From a virus, in IMG/VR virus record IMGVR_UViG_3300001979_000007, positions 1-21,093 of that record: a stretch of 21,093 bases of DNA, one strand, 5' to 3'. Below are positions 7,993 to 15,284 of this stretch, piece after piece. Made by a program: the position numbers and the translations under genes. Position 1 is the first letter of the stretch; the number at the start of each line of letters is the position of its first letter. The notes under the pieces are model-generated. The model was given only the letters and a program-made list of their open reading frames with translations, made no database searches and had not been told where the DNA came from.

Positions 7993-8001
7993 TGGTATGC
8001 T
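7993..8001 (+). promoter_or_regulatory. Extended -10 promoter candidate for the 8081 gene
   Basis: TGGTATGCT fits an extended -10 (TGnTATnnT), with no good -35. It lies 34 bases before the conserved leader at 8036. The minus-strand gene at 9531 has TGATAAGAT at nearly the same distance (32) from its leader copy. The rest of 7768-7992 shows no gene I can support. Confidence 0.35.
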
Positions 8002-8035
8002 GGCGCATCCCGGCTTCGACTCCGTCCATGGCCGC

Positions 8036-8063
8036 CGTGACTGAGAGACTATCGCGCTCCCGC
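8036..8063 (+). promoter_or_regulatory. Conserved 5' leader element, copy 1
   Basis: The element opens with CGTGACTGAGAGAC and closes with GCGCTCCCGC. It matches the minus-strand copy at 9579-9552 in 25 of 28 positions. It ends 17 bases before the ATG at 8081, with the ribosome site AAGGAGAG between. Weaker similarity (ATC..CCGG.TTC) extends ~30 bases upstream, so promoter and leader appear to be shared. Likely an RNA regulatory element or protein site; function unknown. Confidence 0.65.
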
Positions 8064-8080
8064 CCGACAAGGAGAGTGAC

Positions 8081-8416
8081 ATGTCCACCTCACCAAACAC
8101 ACCGTTCCAATTGCCATTGCAGCAAACTGTCCTGCATGCTCGAGTCGAGCGGCTAGGACTCGCACTGGGTGCGGCGCGAGAACGAACGCTTCGTGCTGGT
8201 CTCATACTAGTGCCGGGAGAAATTAGCCCGAACACGGCTATCGACAGATGGGAAAATGAAGGCGGCAGTCCTTCCGATGTCACCACGCCGCGAAGTACGA
8301 AAATATTCCGGTTCAGCGCTGATCTCTGCCGTGATGACACCTTAGCCCGCGCGGTCATCATGAACGCGTCACTTATTCTTATTGCAGCAACTATTCTCAT
8401 CCTGATGTACGATTAA
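8081..8416 (+). CDS. Small protein with WENEGG motif and C-terminal membrane helix (111 aa)
   Basis: A strong AAGGAGAG ribosome site 7 bases upstream and the conserved leader at 8036-8063 support this start. Residues 14-62 are helical and end in IDRWENEGG (W57-G62), a motif also ending the protein encoded at 9259-9531. A 49-residue extension follows, closing with a hydrophobic stretch (about 92-109) that could anchor it in the membrane. I do not recognise a named family. Similar WENEGG endings occur, as I recall, in short alphaproteobacterial proteins of unknown role. It starts a plus-strand group of small genes set against the phage late operon, so it is probably an accessory gene. Confidence 0.6.
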   Translation: MSTSPNTPFQLPLQQTVLHARVERLGLALGAARERTLRAGLILVPGEISPNTAIDRWENEGGSPSDVTTPRSTKIFRFSADLCRDDTLARAVIMNASLILIAATILILMYD

Positions 8417-8426
8417 GTTCAGAAAG

Positions 8427-8663
8427 ATGGAAATAGGCCAAGAAATCAACAATTGTCCAACAGCAAATAACCTGGATCTCGCGGCCATGATCATCAAGGC
8501 TCAGTCTGGCTTGGCCAGTACGCCCAACAGAACTCAAAAGCATCTTCGGACTCTTGAAGGGCTGCTCACCAGTGCGCGTGACCAAGTAGCGCGCGGCGAA
8601 CTTCTGACTCATTCCGACGTGCGTCGGCTCAACAAGGCTTTCGGCGACGTGGCGGCACCTTAG
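8427..8663 (+). CDS. Hypothetical small protein (78 aa)
   Basis: The start is 10 bases after the stop of the 111-aa gene; AGAAAG just before the ATG is a poor ribosome site, so translation may depend on coupling. The product is mixed helical with KHLRTLEGLLTSARDQVARGELLTHSDVRRLNKAFG near the end, written here only as LRTLEGLLTSARDQ and HSDVRRLNKAFG. No family is recognised. A weaker frame of 118 codons lies opposite (8397-8753) but lacks a convincing start. Coding status is moderate. Confidence 0.45.
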   Translation: MEIGQEINNCPTANNLDLAAMIIKAQSGLASTPNRTQKHLRTLEGLLTSARDQVARGELLTHSDVRRLNKAFGDVAAP

Positions 8664-8779
8664 AAACGCTGGGTTAATCACCCGGCTTGTCCGGTCCGCA
8701 GAACGAAATCGAGGTTCAGCGGTGTCCGGCTCCGAAATTGTAACTCTACTCAAATGGATGTGGAATATGTCTGATGCGC

Positions 8780-8808
8780 AAGGAGGTCAAAGGCGCTTTA
8801 GCGCCTTT
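8780..8808 (+). other. Perfect Shine-Dalgarno followed by a stable hairpin
   Basis: AAGGAGGT (8780-8787) is followed directly by AAAGGCGC-TTTA-GCGCCTTT (8789-8808), a perfect 8-bp hairpin. No start codon lies at normal spacing. It could be a standby ribosome site, an attenuator, or a weak terminator for the 8427 gene (the stem ends in TTT). It lies 135 bases upstream of the 8944 start. Confidence 0.45.
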
Positions 8809-8943
8809 CGATCGGCAGCCGAAGAAGTAGGAATGGCTAACGAACGAAACGCTGCAGCAGAACCCCGTTCAAAATACGTGGTTCGGCAGAAGGCTGCATT
8901 ACAAAGCGCTTCGCAGAAGTGTGACCAAAGGAATGTCATCGCT

Positions 8944-9183
8944 ATGAATATTGAAAATACTGATCTGGAACGCCGGGTACTTGCCCATGAACGCATATTA
9001 CGGGCCTTGATCCGTCATATCGCAGAAGAGCAGCCCGACATTCTGATACGCCTCAAACAAACATTCGGGCAAGGTCATGTCCTCGGGGAGCATGAACAGG
9101 ATTATGTGACCACGCAGCAATATGGTGATCAATTCATCAGGGCGATTGAGCTGGCGATAGCGCGACAGGCTGACACGGTGTAA
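8944..9183 (+). CDS. Hypothetical small protein (79 aa)
   Basis: The product is NTDLERRVLAHERILRALI..., then DILIRLKQTFGQG, EHEQDYVTT and FIRAIELAIAR: a short helical protein. I recall similar small proteins (ERRVxAHERIL) from sphingomonad plasmids and genomes, without known function. The frame is open back to a GTG at 8722 (with GAGG upstream), which would add 74 residues spanning the 8789-8808 hairpin. The ATG at 8944, with AAAGGAA about 10 bases upstream, is preferred because the similarity begins there. It converges with the minus-strand gene ending at 9259, with no clear terminator between. Confidence 0.6.
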   Translation: MNIENTDLERRVLAHERILRALIRHIAEEQPDILIRLKQTFGQGHVLGEHEQDYVTTQQYGDQFIRAIELAIARQADTV

Positions 9184-9258
9184 AGCCGCGCGAAAGACCC
9201 CGCACTGAAAATGTTCTCGCTTACCAGACAGTACAGCCGTGTGGGCTCTTCGCTCGCC

Positions 9259-9531
9259 TTACCTCGAGATGCCACCGCCCTCGTTCTCCCATTCGTCAAG
9301 AGCAGTAGCGAGTTCATCTCTCCTCCCCCGGCTCCACCAGGGCTGATCGTCCAGCTTGTGGTCCGCAGCGCTTGCCAGCGGACGCCCGTGGCGTCCGGCC
9401 AGCCAAATCCGGGCAGCGACGATTTTCTCATAGCCGAAGATCGATCCGGCATTGGCTATTCCAGCAGCAGCGCGGAAGACATAGTCTGCCCATTCGGCAG
9501 GTCCGGCCTTGTTTTTAGTATCGGTAATCAT
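9259..9531 (-). CDS. Small protein ending in WENEGG motif (90 aa)
   Basis: GCGGAG lies 6 bases upstream of the ATG and a conserved leader copy lies at 9579-9552. The product has a helical N-terminal half (WADYVFRAAAGIANAG, IVAARIWLAGRHGRPL), a WW pair at residues 65-66, and ends LATALDEWENEGGGISR (W81-G86). The motif and leader are shared with the plus-strand gene at 8081, though the rest of the two proteins is not obviously alike. No named family is recognised. It is the only minus-strand gene in the 7768-9782 block and converges on the 8944 gene. Confidence 0.6.
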   Translation of the reverse strand: MITDTKNKAGPAEWADYVFRAAAGIANAGSIFGYEKIVAARIWLAGRHGRPLASAADHKLDDQPWWSRGRRDELATALDEWENEGGGISR

Positions 9532-9551
9532 GATGAACTCCGCGTCAGCAA

Positions 9552-9579
9552 GCGGGAGCGCAAAGGTCTCTCAGTCACG
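9552..9579 (-). promoter_or_regulatory. Conserved 5' leader element, copy 2
   Basis: Read on the minus strand, it opens CGTGACTGAGAGAC and closes GCGCTCCCGC, identical in 25 of 28 positions to 8036-8063. It ends 20 bases before the ATG at 9531. The pair faces inward, so the two copies also form an inverted repeat around 1.5 kb. Confidence 0.65.
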
Positions 9580-9611
9580 GGATGCTTGCGACTAGAACCG
9601 GGTGATAGTGC

Positions 9612-9620
9612 ATCTTATCA
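9612..9620 (-). promoter_or_regulatory. Extended -10 promoter candidate for the 9531 gene
   Basis: On the minus strand TGATAAGAT fits an extended -10 and aligns with TGGTATGCT upstream of the 8081 gene, at almost the same distance from the shared leader. No good -35 is seen. I find no supportable gene in 9580-9782. Confidence 0.3.
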
Positions 9621-9782
9621 TAGTTGAACGAACCAGAAGAGTCCTGTTTTACACCCATTGCGTCGAGCGCGGATGTACGACCGCAACTGGCTTGCCGCAC
9701 CGCTGTCTTCGGCGTCAACAAGTGGTCGCCAATGGTCGATTGCGGATGGCAGCTCAGGATGGAGCCTGATTTGTTCAACCGA

Positions 9783-11423
9783 TCAATAGATCGTCATGGA
9801 GAAGAGCGTTCGCGCATTGGCCGTCACGGAACTCTCAGCAGCGAATATAACATCGACGGTGTAGGTGCCCGCTGGCAGAGCAAGGGAACCGCTCAACGGC
9901 ACGGCGTCATCGGTCTTCATACCGCCCGCAGGGAAGACGACCTGTCCATTGATCCGCAAGCGAAGGTTCCAAGTCTTGTCGCCGTCTGGAAAGCCCTGAG
10001 CGACACTGGCTTGGGCAAAGATCGTTCCCGCGCTTGCCAACGTGATCGACTGCGAGAGGATTGTGTGCCAATCGCTCGTTCCGGTCCCGCTGACCGGCGA
10101 TGTTGCCGAGTTGGTGGTCGGATTTGCGACAGTGCCGCTTGTGCCGACCTTGATGGTATCGACTTCGACGTTTGTCATACGGATCACGCCATCGCTATAG
10201 ATAAATGGCTGAATTGGCGTTCCATCGTTGGGATCGATCAATCTCAATACGTCAGCGACAATCGCAAACTCACCGACTGTCCCGTCATTCGTGTTTACCG
10301 TTCCGGTAATGTGACCATCGACATTGATTTGAAGAACGGACTTTGCCGTTACGCCGTCCGTGCCAATTAAAACTTCACTCAAGTTGATGATCGAGGCTTC
10401 ATGGTCGCTTGTTGCGGCGCTGATTTCGTCTAGCGTTGATGCTAGGGTTTTGCCCGGTTGGCTTTGAACCGTTGCTGCATCCAGAATGAAGGCCGTTCCA
10501 TCAGAGCTTTTAGCGCCAATGAGATCGAGCGTCGTGTTGATAGCCGCGATGTCCGTTTCCCGCTGGGTTCGTTCATTCAGAACAAACGTGCCTACCGGCT
10601 GTCCTTCAACAAAGGTTCGGGCGTCATAGACTGTTTCCATGTTATCGACGCGAAAAGTCTGCTCAAGCATGGAGTCGGCATTAAACTCCAAGTCGGCAAG
10701 TACCTCGCTGACAGGGCGCGCGCCAACAAATGTTCCCTCTGGTGCGCCAACAGTGGCATTGTCTTCCGGCTTCGTTCCGTTGGGATCGGTTACGCTATCC
10801 CATGCGATGCGCGAACGCTGGAGCATCTGATAGAGCGTAACCCTATCGGTGCTGAACTCGCTGCCATTGGGAACTACGGCCTCCACCACAAGTGCAGAGA
10901 CGCCGTTTGATCTGCAAAGGTCGTCAAAGAGAGGGGCGTCGATAGCGATGCTGTTCGCGTTTGCTGAACTGCTGATCTTCCCGGCTGTAAGCAGAGCAGA
11001 AGCGGTTCCCTCGGCGACAACCGTGTTATCAACCCTCTTCAAACGCCATTGAGTAGCGGAAGTGAGGTTATACTTGGTCAGCGTTAGAGTAGTGGTCTGC
11101 GCTAATGGCTCATTGTTAGCGTCATAGGCATAGAAGAAGTGGCTAGTCGCTAGTTCAACATACTTGCTCGTCCCGTCAGTCTCGCGGGCTTTTGCGATGG
11201 TGAAGGTCTTGTAGATGTCATAGCCATTATAGTAGGCGCGAAACGTCGCATTGGCATTGTCATCTTCAACAGCCGTAACCCCGTAGGCGCCGGTCGCGCT
11301 ATTAATGGTGACAGTGCAGCCTTCTTGAAATGCTACCTCATAGATTGCGCCATTGCCGGTCGTCACATCAACCGCATTGTCGTAGATTTTGAACTGTCCG
11401 CTAAACGTGTCAAGGGAGGTCAT
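9783..11423 (-). CDS. Tail fibre protein, gpJ C-terminal (DUF1983-like) region (546 aa)
   Basis: The ATG at 11423 (MTSLDTFSGQ) has AGGTGA 4 bases upstream; an in-frame TTG at 11450 lacks a ribosome site. The N-terminal half is beta-rich and repetitive. The region SVLQINVDGHITGTV ... GEFAIVADVLRLIDPNDG ... DGVIRMTNVEVDTIKVG matches the DUF1983 segment of lambda gpJ, the central straight fibre. The C-terminal ~110 residues (SGTGTSDWHTILSQSITLASAGTI...) resemble a beta-sandwich tip. In lambda these parts are fused to the tail-tip hub; here they are a separate gene 30 bases after the J-like hub gene. It probably trimerises below the tip and takes part in host contact. Confidence 0.8.
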   Translation of the reverse strand: MTSLDTFSGQFKIYDNAVDVTTGNGAIYEVAFQEGCTVTINSATGAYGVTAVEDDNANATFRAYYNGYDIYKTFTIAKARETDGTSKYVELATSHFFYAYDANNEPLAQTTTLTLTKYNLTSATQWRLKRVDNTVVAEGTASALLTAGKISSSANANSIAIDAPLFDDLCRSNGVSALVVEAVVPNGSEFSTDRVTLYQMLQRSRIAWDSVTDPNGTKPEDNATVGAPEGTFVGARPVSEVLADLEFNADSMLEQTFRVDNMETVYDARTFVEGQPVGTFVLNERTQRETDIAAINTTLDLIGAKSSDGTAFILDAATVQSQPGKTLASTLDEISAATSDHEASIINLSEVLIGTDGVTAKSVLQINVDGHITGTVNTNDGTVGEFAIVADVLRLIDPNDGTPIQPFIYSDGVIRMTNVEVDTIKVGTSGTVANPTTNSATSPVSGTGTSDWHTILSQSITLASAGTIFAQASVAQGFPDGDKTWNLRLRINGQVVFPAGGMKTDDAVPLSGSLALPAGTYTVDVIFAAESSVTANARTLFSMTIY

Positions 11424-11433
11424 GCTGTCACCT

Positions 11434-11454
11434 AATATTGGAACTCCCAATATT
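11434..11454 (-). promoter_or_regulatory. TAAATA-hairpin element before the J-fibre gene
   Basis: On the minus strand, AATATTGG-GAGTT-CCAATATT forms an 8-bp hairpin with a 5-nt loop. The TAA stop of the upstream gene is part of the ATAAATA motif at its 5' edge. The ribosome site AGGTGA abuts the 3' arm. The layout matches the elements at 13520 and 18671. Confidence 0.5.
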
Positions 11455-13517
11455 TATGTGATGTTGCCGGTTGCGTCGGATGGGAAGGAGACGTTCTCAT
11501 TGGTTAAGTAGCCGACAACGCTTGAAGCGTAACTGTCCCTGAGGCTTTCAACTTGCGTCTCTGTCCAGCTACCCCACATGCCGCTGAACATGAGGAAGCG
11601 CGCTCTAATGATGTGGTTCACGCCGCCAGCGATTGCAGAGAACGAGAACATCTCCGCTTCATGACTGAACCTGTCAGTTGCAGTTTGCCAAGTGTCGCCA
11701 TTCTGTTCACGGAACTCAATCTGGATAGCTTGAACACCTGCGTCGGGGGCAATCCAGCTAACATCAATCTGGCCGACTTGTGCGCCGTTGCTGTTAGTGA
11801 TGGTTCGCGTTGAAGCTACCAACCCTTCAACGCCAATGCTTTCATACGGATCATAAGCCGGAACTTTGACGTAAGGGGGAAGCTCTTTCGTCTCGTCGTC
11901 GTCCCATGCGTAGATTTGTGCAGCTTCCTCTTGGAGCGTCATGTTGAACGCGAGGTCCACAGTCTCGCTTTGGCTGATGACGCGGAACAGCTTGCCATTC
12001 GTAACCCAGCCTAATTCAGGGACGACCATGCGGACAAGCGAGCCGACCTGTACTGCGAATGCTTTGGGACCGAAGATACCACTGAATGTGCCGGTATATT
12101 TGTTCCTTACTAGATTCTGCTTAGCAATGCGCTGCGCTTGCTCAAATCGGGTGATGGCCGCAAAATCGAGGACAACTGGACGCGGTATGTTGTCGTCCAG
12201 CGGCGCAATCTCGATCTGTCCCCAATCGTTCAACTGGTACAGGTTCTCAGGATCAGGGAAGCGTCCGCGAGCGATGTTGTAGCTATCTTTCAGGGATAGA
12301 TTGTCGGGGGTGTGCGAGTATTGCCCGATCAGATCGTCCGGCGTGAACGTGATCGACGGGCCGTCTAGGTCATCATAGCCGCCGATAAGCTGATACATGC
12401 CAGCGGTATCGACCAGCTTAGCTGTACCCATGGCCGCAGCGATGATGTTGATGTTGGTTTCGTGGGTATCGGCTGTCGAGAGCAGCACATCGCAGAAATA
12501 GCGATTGGTCGTCGTACCATCATTCGTGATGACGGGTTCCTCGCACATATTGGCGTAGGTCATGAAATTGCCGAGGTCGATGCGATCCACAGGAACGCCC
12601 ATGCCCCAAGCAAGGCGACCATTGATCCGCCAGCCAATCAGGTAAGTGAGCAGGGCAAGGGCCGGATTGCGGCCAATATCCTCAGAGCCGCTGATAAAGG
12701 ACCATGTGTCCTGATTGTCGGGACGATGGGAGCCGACGCCGCCGACTGTGCTATCGAGGCGAGGGTCGTAAACCGGGCAACCGTCAACGATTGTAGTGAT
12801 GCGGGTTGGCAGACCATCAGGGTAATTGTCCGTGCTGAGACGGAAGATCATTTTCAGATAGGCGCAGCCGGTAAACGTTGCGGTGTTCTTCCAATAATCG
12901 CCGCTGCCGAACTTTTCAGCGTTTTCGGTATCACCTTCTGCAACTGCACCGATTACAAGGCCGCTCTTGTCATCATATTTGCCGGTGGTGCTGCCATTGA
13001 GGTAGGAAAGCTCGTCCTCTAGATAGACCTTCGAGATTTTGTGAACGCGATGGCTTGCGAGAGCGATGACCCTGTGAAGATAATCGCCCTTCTTCAACAC
13101 AGTCACTTTGGGCACTTGTCCCCAAAAGCCGCTCTTCGGATTGCTGGCAATTAGTTCCGACAGATAGTCCCAACTGTCGCGCTTCACTTTCTCATGGAAA
13201 CGTTCGTCCGTGCCTGCTGCTGTCCGTCCGAAGACGATCTTGCGAGGTGCAGTAGGGTCTGTTGTTATGTTGAAGCTGAGGCCAGAGCCGAATGACTTGG
13301 GCTTACCCATAATCAGTCTGGACGCCAGCGACATACCCAGACCAACAATCAACCCTGCCGCTACTTTAGCTGCTACCGCAGTGAAGCTAGTTCCTGCTGC
13401 TGCCAGCGCGCCAGTTCCGCCAAACGCGCTGAACAGTGCTGGTGCTAGATAACTGAAAGCAACCATAGCAACTACGGCAAGCGCAATAACTGCTACGAAC
13501 TTAATGATTTTGCCCAT
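11454..13517 (-). CDS. Tail tip protein, gpI/gpJ-like host-specificity hub (687 aa)
   Basis: The N-terminus has two hydrophobic Ala/Gly-rich segments (about 5-32 and 44-68), as in the lambda gpI family and in J proteins with a fused gpI-like part. The centre (PRKIVFGRTAAGT, VIALASHRVHKISKVYLED, WRINGRLAWGMGVP, FCDVLLSTADTHETNINIIAAAMGTAKLVDTAG shown here only in part) matches the tail-hub region of J-type proteins. A fibronectin type III-like domain covers about 562-660 (IDVSWIAPDAGVQAIQIEFR). It follows the NlpC/P60-like gene, as gpJ follows gpK/gpI. It forms the cell-proximal tail tip. The ATG is preceded by a hairpin that contains its ribosome site AGGG. Confidence 0.85.
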   Translation of the reverse strand: MGKIIKFVAVIALAVVAMVAFSYLAPALFSAFGGTGALAAAGTSFTAVAAKVAAGLIVGLGMSLASRLIMGKPKSFGSGLSFNITTDPTAPRKIVFGRTAAGTDERFHEKVKRDSWDYLSELIASNPKSGFWGQVPKVTVLKKGDYLHRVIALASHRVHKISKVYLEDELSYLNGSTTGKYDDKSGLVIGAVAEGDTENAEKFGSGDYWKNTATFTGCAYLKMIFRLSTDNYPDGLPTRITTIVDGCPVYDPRLDSTVGGVGSHRPDNQDTWSFISGSEDIGRNPALALLTYLIGWRINGRLAWGMGVPVDRIDLGNFMTYANMCEEPVITNDGTTTNRYFCDVLLSTADTHETNINIIAAAMGTAKLVDTAGMYQLIGGYDDLDGPSITFTPDDLIGQYSHTPDNLSLKDSYNIARGRFPDPENLYQLNDWGQIEIAPLDDNIPRPVVLDFAAITRFEQAQRIAKQNLVRNKYTGTFSGIFGPKAFAVQVGSLVRMVVPELGWVTNGKLFRVISQSETVDLAFNMTLQEEAAQIYAWDDDETKELPPYVKVPAYDPYESIGVEGLVASTRTITNSNGAQVGQIDVSWIAPDAGVQAIQIEFREQNGDTWQTATDRFSHEAEMFSFSAIAGGVNHIIRARFLMFSGMWGSWTETQVESLRDSYASSVVGYLTNENVSFPSDATGNIT

Positions 13518-13519
13518 TG

Positions 13520-13546
13520 AAATACCCTACTTGTTGTAAGGTATTT
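13520..13546 (-). promoter_or_regulatory. TAAATA-hairpin hiding the ribosome site of the J-like gene
   Basis: On the minus strand, AAATACC-T-TAC-AACAA-GTA-G-GGTATTT pairs with one mismatch around a 5-nt loop. The ribosome site AGGG lies in the 3' arm, 7 bases before the ATG at 13517, so the folded RNA would block initiation. TAAATA overlaps the 5' arm. Confidence 0.55.
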
Positions 13547-13564
13547 ACCGCTTGGGCTTCCTAG

Positions 13565-13996
13565 TTAGCCGATGCGCCAACAAGCATCGCAGTCCACAGA
13601 CGGCCAAGGAACTAGGCCATTGTCATCTAGGAAGTAGCTAAACTTTCCAACGCAGACGCCGAGATAAAATCGTCCATTGTCTTGTCGGCCTACAATGTCA
13701 CCGCGCCTTGCTTGAGAAGCATGTACGCTCTCGCCTAAACGCTGGTTAGCGCAGTCATAGAACGACCTGTAGCCGTTCTGGATCAGCCATTTTCCTGCTT
13801 CTTTCCAGCTCGTATATTTGCCTGCAAAATCCTCGGTAATGTCCACGCCCGTCTGAGCCTTGATCGCTCCACAAATGAACGTGGCGCAGTCATGGGTGTC
13901 AGGCTTGGTCGCGCCCCAATCGAAGCGATATTCGCTCACGCGGTCGAGATAGGTCGAAAGCGCGTCAGGCCAGTATTTCGTGCGCTGGAACATCAT
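13565..13996 (-). CDS. NlpC/P60-like tail protein, DUF6950 family (143 aa)
   Basis: The layout RTKYWPDALSTYLDR ... RFDWGATKPDTHDCATFICGAIKAQTG ... RRGDIV ... FYLGVCVGKFSYFLDDNGL ... DACWRIG matches DUF6950, a set of phage proteins related to NlpC/P60 cysteine peptidases. C37 in HDCATF is the likely nucleophile. In tailed phages this slot (lambda gpK) holds a peptidoglycan-cleaving or tail-assembly peptidase. I do not see an obvious catalytic His, so activity is uncertain. The ATG overlaps the upstream stop (ATGA) with GGGAGAG in front, and the gene is followed by a 47-base gap with a hairpin, then the tail tip gene. Confidence 0.8.
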   Translation of the reverse strand: MMFQRTKYWPDALSTYLDRVSEYRFDWGATKPDTHDCATFICGAIKAQTGVDITEDFAGKYTSWKEAGKWLIQNGYRSFYDCANQRLGESVHASQARRGDIVGRQDNGRFYLGVCVGKFSYFLDDNGLVPWPSVDCDACWRIG

Positions 13997-14613
13997 TTCT
14001 CTCCCGTAGCAAGACGGCCAGGTACGCGGGGATCATTGGCGATGCTCACAGCATAGGCTTGGCTGGTATCGTCGGGATCGAATAGCGGCTGATCGAGATA
14101 GGTGCTGGCGGTCGCGTTCGTGATCGAGGCCGCGTGGCTTTCGATGGTCAGCGTGAAAAGGCGCTGCTGTCCGTCATAGGACAGGGATAGCTTATCCATA
14201 ATCCCGCTACGGATGCGCCTGAACGCCCATGTTGCGGGCGCAACAGCATTGGGTGGCGTAATCATGAGAGCGCGCCAGAGGATGGCTCTACGGCCCTTAT
14301 ACTCGCTGCTATCCAGTGATGCCGCTATGAGCGCGTCAGGGGCAGTTTGGGGCACGGCGATCGCCAACTCAAGCTGATCGGACCCCTGATACGAAAATGT
14401 ATTCTCGCCAATCTGGATCGGGACGCCCTCGGCAATCGGGTCGAACACATAATTATCGAGATAAATGTCGCCGCTACCCATGGGCTGGATCGTCGTCCAT
14501 CCTGTCCACAAGCGGGTTGGATCAGATTTAAAATCGAGATAGCCCATGATGGCAGTTCGGATGCCTTGCGCTTCTAAAGCGTCCAGCCATTCGCCTGTAA
14601 TTCCGTCGCGCAT
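13993..14613 (-). CDS. Distal tail protein, gpL-like position (206 aa)
   Basis: Near the N-terminus YLDFKSDPTRLWTGWTTI is the typical start of a phage minor-tail family; it is followed by beta-rich sequence with QLELAIAVPQTAPD and, later, RRIRSGIMDKLSLSYDGQQRLFTLTIES. These features resemble DUF2163-type distal tail proteins that sit before the NlpC/P60 peptidase, equivalent in position to lambda gpL. The stop overlaps the start of the DUF6950 gene, and the start is 9 bases after the preceding gene, so translation of the three genes is probably linked. The exact family is not certain. Confidence 0.7.
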   Translation of the reverse strand: MRDGITGEWLDALEAQGIRTAIMGYLDFKSDPTRLWTGWTTIQPMGSGDIYLDNYVFDPIAEGVPIQIGENTFSYQGSDQLELAIAVPQTAPDALIAASLDSSEYKGRRAILWRALMITPPNAVAPATWAFRRIRSGIMDKLSLSYDGQQRLFTLTIESHAASITNATASTYLDQPLFDPDDTSQAYAVSIANDPRVPGRLATGEK

Positions 14614-14622
14614 ATTGCCCCC

Positions 14623-15225
14623 TTATAGCTTCTGGACGCAGCTAAGGGATCGCAGGTACATAACCTCCGCGTCCTGACTGTAGCCGTTGAACTCGTCACC
14701 ACTTGCTAGGCGGAGTTCGGTCTTGGGATTGGCGAATTCGACAATGGCATCCGCTGCATAGTTCTTCCTGAGCGGAGGCTGGAACTCAATGTTTGCTCGA
14801 CCACTGCTTGCGTTTGTCGGAACCACTGTAATTTGATGCAAGGAGTTGTTGATGCTGAAATAGTCGCCAACTTCTAGCCCGGTTGCTTCGCTTCCAGTCC
14901 AGCCCTTTACAGCGATCACGTTGCTCTCAGCATATGCGCCGTTATAGATCGACTTGCCGATGATCGCTTTGCCACTGCCATGAGGCTGATAGAGAAAGCT
15001 GCCCATAGTGCCGTTTAAGGACATGACCCAAGCAACATGCTCTTTGGCAATGCTGCTGCCGCGCTTTTGGTTTGGGAATGATAGCTGAACTTGCCACTGT
15101 GAAAAGTTGTTCACGATAGAAGCGTGACCGGAAAAGGGTGACTGAGCGACACCCTGATTATTGACCAGCCTAATATCTTCGGTCGATGGAGTGATCGGGG
15201 GTCCGCTGATCGGATATGTTGTCAT
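14623..15225 (-). CDS. Minor tail protein, gpM-like position (200 aa)
   Basis: The sequence (DIRLVNNQGVAQSPFSGHASIV, WQVQLSFPN, WVMSLNGTMGSFLYQPHG, ending SLSCVQKL, given in pieces) is of a type common in phage tail modules between the tape measure and the NlpC/P60 gene. It is beta-rich throughout. In lambda this place is taken by gpM, which joins the tail tip to the tape measure. It starts a fresh transcription unit after the antisense DUF3800 gene: the ATG follows GAGAGG and an upstream CCAATAAATA motif. Its role is inferred from position. Confidence 0.7.
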   Translation of the reverse strand: MTTYPISGPPITPSTEDIRLVNNQGVAQSPFSGHASIVNNFSQWQVQLSFPNQKRGSSIAKEHVAWVMSLNGTMGSFLYQPHGSGKAIIGKSIYNGAYAESNVIAVKGWTGSEATGLEVGDYFSINNSLHQITVVPTNASSGRANIEFQPPLRKNYAADAIVEFANPKTELRLASGDEFNGYSQDAEVMYLRSLSCVQKL

Positions 15226-15251
15226 TATAGAAGCCTCTCGCCCATTTTAGA

Positions 15252-15284
15252 TATTTATTGGCCGAACATTGGCGGGTTTCGGCC
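15252..15284 (-). promoter_or_regulatory. CCAATAAATA motif with upstream stem-loop before the distal tail genes
   Basis: On the minus strand GGCCGAA/TTCGGCC (15284-15278 with 15266-15260) forms a 7-bp stem, directly followed by AATAAATA (15259-15252). The ten bases CCAATAAATA recur exactly in front of the tape measure gene. As the region lies between divergent genes, the distal tail genes need a promoter here unless read-through crosses the DUF3800 gene. Confidence 0.4.

Noticed and set aside
8036-8063. CTGAGA in the leader as a TPP riboswitch box
   Set aside because: The other conserved parts of a THI element are absent and the downstream genes are not thiamine-related.
8036-9579. Transposon bounded by 28-bp terminal inverted repeats
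   Set aside because: No target duplication, no transposase, and the similarity continues outside the repeats; a shared gene leader fits better.
9211-9627. 138-codon plus-strand frame
   Set aside because: It is antisense to the 90-aa gene, which has a good ribosome site and leader; the translation is low-complexity and unlike a protein family.
9575-9778. 67-codon minus-strand frame
   Set aside because: It covers the shared leader and promoter region of the 9531 gene and has no ribosome site or recognisable product.
9624-10370. 248-codon plus-strand frame opposite the J-fibre gene
   Set aside because: Antisense to a well-supported gene; no ribosome site or domain pattern.
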